From Rhodospirillaceae bacterium CCH5-H10 (GTDB lineage Bacteria; Pseudomonadota; Alphaproteobacteria; Reyranellales; Reyranellaceae): a stretch of DNA of 9,641 nucleotides. The notes beneath the pieces are model-generated. The model saw nothing but the letters and a program-made list of their open reading frames with translations, had not been told where the DNA came from and made no database searches. A program made the translations under genes and the position numbers. How positions within the stretch are numbered: position 1 is the first letter of the stretch; every line of letters begins with the position of its first letter. Shown here piece after piece: positions 6,261 through 9,641 of this stretch. The stretch is taken from positions 1-9,641 of the forward strand of contig LSKJ01000889.1 in the NCBI GenBank assembly GCA_001557035.1, in the 5' to 3' direction.

Positions 6261-6267
6261 GGGGGAG
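6261..6267 (+). promoter_or_regulatory. Ribosome binding site deciding a GTG start
   Basis: GGGGGAG ends 9 nt before GTG 6277-6279. An in-frame TTG at 6268 is directly adjacent and too close to be used. The GTG also places a typical signal peptide exactly at the N-terminus. Confidence 0.65.
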
Positions 6268-6276
6268 TTGGATTTC

Positions 6277-9200
6277 GTGAAGCGTTACCATGTCTGGCGG
6301 GCAACGCTCACCCTGTCGGCGTTTGCGCTGTCTTCCGGCCCGGTCGCGGCGCAGTCCTGGAACATGTACGGCGGCGGCGACACGTTTTTCGTTCCGCTCA
6401 CCACCACAGCGAACCCAGAGGGTGGGCCGAAGCAGGCCGAAGTCCGGTTGACGCTCAACGGCTACGACCACCCCGAGAAATTCATCCTCGATACCGGCTC
6501 CCTCGGGCTCGTGGCGGACCCGAACTACTATAAGCCAGGCAACGATCCGGTCCTCGCGCCCTATGCAACGATCGAATACACCACCAGCACCGCCACGCCG
6601 GTGGGCTCCCTCTATCTCACGAATGTGAAGATTCATGGCTCGAACGGCCAGTCGGTGACCGCGCGGGTTCCGATCCTCGGGACCACCAACTACGGCTTCC
6701 ACCAGATGGGCGTCGGCTTCGACCGCGGCGGCGTCATGTACGGGGCGTCTTCGACCTCAGCGCTTCAGCCGGCCAACAGCGTCTGGAACATGAATCCGCT
6801 CCTCTCGCTGGTGAGCGGCCACGGCGTCAGCACCATGCAGCCAGGCTACATCATCGGGATGAGCGGATTTCCGAGCCTCGGCTTCGGCAACACCCCGGGT
6901 ATCCTGCTTGGGCTCAACAGCCAGAACACGAGCGGCTTCGCTTTTCAGAACCTGCCTTCGAGCGGCATCAACCAGTCCTGGTACAGTATCGGTGGCACCG
7001 CCTATCCTGTGCAATGGGGCACTCAGAAAGGGTCAGTCTCGATCACGGTCGACGGCCAGCCAACCTACGATCTCGGGACCCTGAACCAGCTGCCCGACAG
7101 CGGCATCTCCTACATGATCGTCACGGCACCGACCGCCGGCCAGATCCCGGTCGTCACCGGGCATTGCAGCGATAGCGCGCCGACGGAGACCAACTGCCTG
7201 AACCCCGGCAGTACAGTGCTGGTCTTTCTGCCGGGGCAGACCCAACCCGCCTATCACTTCGTCCTGGGAGACGGCAGCAGTTCGGTCCTGCCGTACGGCG
7301 TGCAGGTGACACAGGGTACAGGCTTTACCAACCTCGGCCGCACCTTCTTCGAAAACCTCAATTACCTCTACGATCCGGTCAACGGCTTCGTCGGCTACAG
7401 CGCCACCAATGCCCCGGGCACGAACGGTTCCATTACGCAGATGCTGGCCCTGCAGGGCATGCTGAAGCTGCCGGACACTTTCCAGGCGAGTTTTACGACG
7501 TACCTGATGGACAACGTGACGGTGCAGGTTCAGCAAAGTGGCTCGGCCGGTCTGACCGGTCCAATCTGGGGGCCTGGCGGCCTGACACTGGGAAGCGGCA
7601 ACCTCACCCTGGGCGGCGCCGGCACCTTTACCGGCGGCACGACGGTGAACGGCGGCCTTCTCACCATCGCCAACACCGGATCGCTCCTGGGTAACGTGAC
7701 GATCAACGGGGGTGGGCTCGTCAACAACGGCACGATCGCCACTAGTGGCGCGTTCGCCGTCAACGGCGGCGGCTTCGTCAACAACGGCACGTTCGGCAAC
7801 AGCGGCACGCTCGCCATCAATGGCGGCAGTTTCACCAATACCGGCGCTCTCGGCGGCAACGGCCAGTTCGCGGTCAATGCCGGCGGCGGCCTCATCAACA
7901 ATGGCACGATCGGCGGCAACGGCCAGTTCACCGTCAATGCCGGCGGCGCCTTCATCAACAACAACACGTTCGGCGACAACAGCCTGCTCACGGTCGCTGC
8001 CGGCGGCAGCTTCGCCAACAACGGCACGGTCGACACGCCGCTCCAGTGGCAGCTGAATTCGGGCAACTTCACCAACAACGGCTTCTTCAACGGCAGCTTC
8101 GCCAACGTTGGCCTGGCGGCCAATGCGGGGACGCTGACGGGATCGGTGATCAACGGCAGCCTGGGACAGTTCAGCAACACCGGCACGATCACCGGCAGCG
8201 TGTCCAACATGGGCCTGTTCGCCCAGAACGGCACGATCACCGGGGACATCACCAACATGGGCGTGCTTTCGGGTACCGGCACGATCGTCGGCAATCTGAG
8301 CAACACCGGCATCGTCGCGCCCGGCAATTCGATCGGCACGCTGACGGTCGCCGGCAACTACAGCCAGAGCGGCGGCGTGTATCAGCCGGAGGTCAACGCC
8401 GCGCGCCAGAGCGACCTGCTGAACGTCACCGGCACCGCCACCATCGGCGCGGGCAGCTCGCTGCTCGTCGTGCCGCAGACCGGCATCTACGCGGCGCGCA
8501 CGAACTACACGCTGCTGAACGCCGCGGGCGGCGTGAACGGAACCTACGCCTCGGTCGCCAGCGCCCTGCCGTTCCTGCAGCCGAGCCTCAACTACGACGC
8601 CAACAACGTCTATCTCAGCCTCCAGATCGGCGGCTTCGCGCGCGGTGCCCTGACGCCAAACCAGGCGGCGGTCGGGGCCATTCTCGATGCCTCCGTCGCC
8701 ACGGCTACCGGCGACTTCGCCACCGTCATCGGCGCGCTCGCGAGCCTGACGGCGCAGCAGGGCCAGGCAGCGATGAACTCGATCAGCGGCCAGAACTATT
8801 CGGGCTTCTCGAGCTCGATGGTGCAGGGGATCCAGCTCTTCCTGAGCAACTTCGCGGGACAGGCCGGCGGCAGCGGCGGCCTGGGCGGCTCGAGCCGCGT
8901 CGCTCTCGCCGAGGCTTGCGATGTCGCCTGCGACAGCACCGTGCCCGCGCTGTGGAGCGCCTGGGGCGGCGCGCTGGGCGGGCTTGGCACGATGAGCGGC
9001 GGCGGCGCCAACGCCGGCACGTTGACCTACAGTGCCGGCGGCTTCGCGGGCGGCCTCGACCGGCTGGTGGCGGAAGGCCTTCGGGTCGGCGTGACGGCGG
9101 GGTACCAGAACGCCAACCAGTGGGTCGCGGGTTTCAGCGGCGCCGGCAATTCCAACAATTTCCAGGCCGGGCTCTACGCCAACTACAGCCAGGACAAGGT

Positions 9201-9641
9201 CTACGCCGATGCCATCGTGGGCTATGCCTACAGCGCCAACCAGATGTGGCGCAGCATCGTGATCCCCGGCCTCGCGCCGCGCACCGCGATCGGCAATACC
9301 GGCGCCAACCAGTTCTACGGCCAGGTCGAGTCGGGCTACCGCTTCGATCTCGGCGGCCTCGCCGACGCCTACATCACGCCCTTCGCTCGCTTGCAGGCTT
9401 ATACCGGCACTCAGAACGCTTTCACCGAGACTGGCGCGGGCTCGCTCAATCTTTCGGTCGCGCAACAGACGACCAACTCGCTGCGGACCGTGCTGGGCGC
9501 GCAGCTTGGCGGGTCGATGGACCTGGGCTGGCGCGATCGTCTGGCCATGAAGGTGCGGCTGGGTTGGAGCCACGAATATGCCGATACGGCACGCCCGGTG
9601 ACGGCTTCGTTCGCCGGGGCGCCGGTCGCGCCCTTCACGAC
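6277..9641 (+). CDS. Autotransporter with N-terminal pepsin-like aspartic protease domain, C-terminus cut by window edge
   Basis: One uninterrupted frame of 1121 codons continues past the right edge. Residues 1-25 form a signal peptide (KR, hydrophobic core, PVAA|QS). Residues about 30-377 resemble a two-lobed pepsin: F-I-L-D72-T-G-S, a flap-like strand with Y101, L-P-D274-S-G-I-S, a C297/C307 pair, and a closing LGRTFFENLNYLYDP...VGYS at 353-374 like the last pepsin strands. Next come a linker, a PATR-type beta-strand repeat (about 434-470), short-period repeats (492-585 and 636-683), the passenger motif APGNSIGTLTV (681-691), an alpha-helical junction and an autotransporter beta-barrel starting near L892-W893. 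About 230 barrel residues are present, so perhaps 40 are missing. The protein would pass the inner membrane by Sec and display or release the protease outside the cell. Architecture is strongly supported; proteolytic activity is inferred. It may be co-transcribed with ppa. Confidence 0.88.
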   Translation, partial: MKRYHVWRATLTLSAFALSSGPVAAQSWNMYGGGDTFFVPLTTTANPEGGPKQAEVRLTLNGYDHPEKFILDTGSLGLVADPNYYKPGNDPVLAPYATIEYTTSTATPVGSLYLTNVKIHGSNGQSVTARVPILGTTNYGFHQMGVGFDRGGVMYGASSTSALQPANSVWNMNPLLSLVSGHGVSTMQPGYIIGMSGFPSLGFGNTPGILLGLNSQNTSGFAFQNLPSSGINQSWYSIGGTAYPVQWGTQKGSVSITVDGQPTYDLGTLNQLPDSGISYMIVTAPTAGQIPVVTGHCSDSAPTETNCLNPGSTVLVFLPGQTQPAYHFVLGDGSSSVLPYGVQVTQGTGFTNLGRTFFENLNYLYDPVNGFVGYSATNAPGTNGSITQMLALQGMLKLPDTFQASFTTYLMDNVTVQVQQSGSAGLTGPIWGPGGLTLGSGNLTLGGAGTFTGGTTVNGGLLTIANTGSLLGNVTINGGGLVNNGTIATSGAFAVNGGGFVNNGTFGNSGTLAINGGSFTNTGALGGNGQFAVNAGGGLINNGTIGGNGQFTVNAGGAFINNNTFGDNSLLTVAAGGSFANNGTVDTPLQWQLNSGNFTNNGFFNGSFANVGLAANAGTLTGSVINGSLGQFSNTGTITGSVSNMGLFAQNGTITGDITNMGVLSGTGTIVGNLSNTGIVAPGNSIGTLTVAGNYSQSGGVYQPEVNAARQSDLLNVTGTATIGAGSSLLVVPQTGIYAARTNYTLLNAAGGVNGTYASVASALPFLQPSLNYDANNVYLSLQIGGFARGALTPNQAAVGAILDASVATATGDFATVIGALASLTAQQGQAAMNSISGQNYSGFSSSMVQGIQLFLSNFAGQAGGSGGLGGSSRVALAEACDVACDSTVPALWSAWGGALGGLGTMSGGGANAGTLTYSAGGFAGGLDRLVAEGLRVGVTAGYQNANQWVAGFSGAGNSNNFQAGLYANYSQDKVYADAIVGYAYSANQMWRSIVIPGLAPRTAIGNTGANQFYGQVESGYRFDLGGLADAYITPFARLQAYTGTQNAFTETGAGSLNLSVAQQTTNSLRTVLGAQLGGSMDLGWRDRLAMKVRLGWSHEYADTARPVTASFAGAPVAPFT
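6364..7407 (+). other. Pepsin-like (A1-type) aspartic protease domain
   Basis: The domain covers about residues 30-377 of the autotransporter. The two catalytic-type aspartates, D72 and D274, are about 200 residues apart, close to the 183 of pepsin (D32, D215). Order of features follows pepsin: first Asp motif, flap with tyrosine (I-E-Y101), a G-V-G-F segment near the end of lobe one, a G-I-L-L-G-L strand, second Asp motif, a small disulfide candidate, then a final strand pair ending D-P-V-N-G-F-V-G-Y. The second motif has Ile where pepsins have Thr or Ser after D-[ST]-G. Little space exists for a propeptide. Fold assignment is by pattern, not by alignment software. Confidence 0.72.
7576..7692 (+). 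other. PATR-type autotransporter-associated beta-strand repeat
   Basis: Residues about 434-472 read G-G-L-T-L-G-S-G followed by N-L-T-L-G-G-A-G-T-F-T-G-G-T-T-V-N-G-G-L-L, the usual form of the passenger-associated transport repeat. It marks the start of the beta-helical passenger directly after the protease domain and its linker, and supports secretion through the C-terminal barrel. Confidence 0.75.
7750..8031 (+). repeat. About 60-nt in-frame tandem repeats in the passenger
   Basis: Residues 492-585 form four full units and one partial of 20, 19, 20, 20 and 15 residues. The consensus is roughly [AT]-[VI]-N-[GA]-G-G-x-[FL]-[VI]-N-N-G-T-[FI]-G-x-N-G-x-[FL]. Nucleotide units start near 7750, 7810, 7867, 7927 and 7987. 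Each unit would make one turn of a beta-helix stalk. DNA similarity between units is high enough for unit gain or loss. Confidence 0.8.
8182..8325 (+). repeat. Three 48-nt in-frame tandem repeats in the passenger
   Basis: Residues 636-683 are three units of exactly 16 residues, each starting G-T-I-[TV]-G and containing S/T-N-[MT]-G. Units start at 8182, 8230 and 8278. The last runs into the APGNSIGTLTV motif that usually closes the repetitive part of such passengers. Confidence 0.75.
8950..9641 (+). other. Autotransporter beta-barrel domain, partial
   Basis: From about residue 892 the sequence has alternating aromatic and small residues typical of outer-membrane strands: L-W-S-A-W-G-G-A at the start, then G-V-T-A-G-Y, A-G-L-Y-A-N-Y, D-A-I-V-G-Y-A-Y, G-Q-V-E-S-G-Y and I-T-P-F-A-R-L-Q-A. 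This is the pattern of the autotransporter domain, normally 12 strands and about 260-280 residues ending in an aromatic residue. The window ends before the final strands. Two cysteines precede it in the junction (E-A-C-D-V-A-C-D). Confidence 0.88.

Noticed and set aside
6268..6270. TTG as start of the autotransporter
   Set aside because: It directly abuts the Shine-Dalgarno, leaving no spacing; GTG 6277 fits both the ribosome site and the signal peptide.
7750..8031. CRISPR array or non-coding satellite
   Set aside because: The repeats keep reading frame, have no unique spacers, and are part of the autotransporter passenger.
7033..9573. 846-codon open frame on the minus strand opposite the autotransporter, and a 275-codon one at 7530-8357
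   Set aside because: Their repeat patterns are mirror images of the passenger repeats on the plus strand; no signal, domain or start signal supports them.

Overview
This window is GC-rich, tightly packed DNA. It most resembles a Gram-negative alphaproteobacterium of the Rhodospirillales/Hyphomicrobiales kind. That placement is an inference from base composition, strong G/C third positions, Shine-Dalgarno style starts, and a classical (type V) autotransporter that requires an outer membrane. No RNA genes, insertion sequences, CRISPR arrays or phage genes were seen.

Layout. Positions 1-274 hold the N-terminal part of an unrecognised protein on the minus strand, running off the left edge. A divergent intergenic region (275-519) follows, with a good sigma70-type promoter (340-368), a palindrome in the promoter spacer, and a leader of about 145 nt with several inverted repeats. 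The last of these pairs with the Shine-Dalgarno of the first gene. The plus strand then carries a two-gene sodium:solute symporter operon: a DUF4212-type small subunit (520-789) and an SSF-family large subunit (806-2695). After a GC-rich hairpin (2721-2744) come three tightly spaced small membrane-protein genes of unknown function (2759-3079, 3082-3411, 3430-3798).

Next is an MHS-type major facilitator transporter (3946-5613) with an unusual insertion of about 105 residues between late membrane helices. It ends at a strong rho-independent terminator (5638-5673). A complete family I inorganic pyrophosphatase (5706-6239) follows, with all active-site residues present; its promoter-like boxes sit so close that the mRNA may be leaderless.

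The most interesting gene runs from 6277 past the right edge. It has a signal peptide, then a domain of about 350 residues with the hallmarks of a two-lobed pepsin-like aspartic protease (D72-T-G-S, flap Tyr101, D274-S-G, and a pepsin-style C-terminal strand at 353-377). A PATR and short-period repeat passenger and an autotransporter beta-barrel follow. This reads as a candidate surface-displayed or surface-released aspartic protease. Pepsin-like enzymes are uncommon in bacteria, and this is the best candidate for an under-described system here.

Functionally the left two thirds look like solute uptake (organic acid or related substrates) with accessory membrane proteins. The right third couples a housekeeping enzyme to a cell-surface protein that may simply read through from it. 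Most long open frames on the minus strand are GC-rich shadows of these genes.
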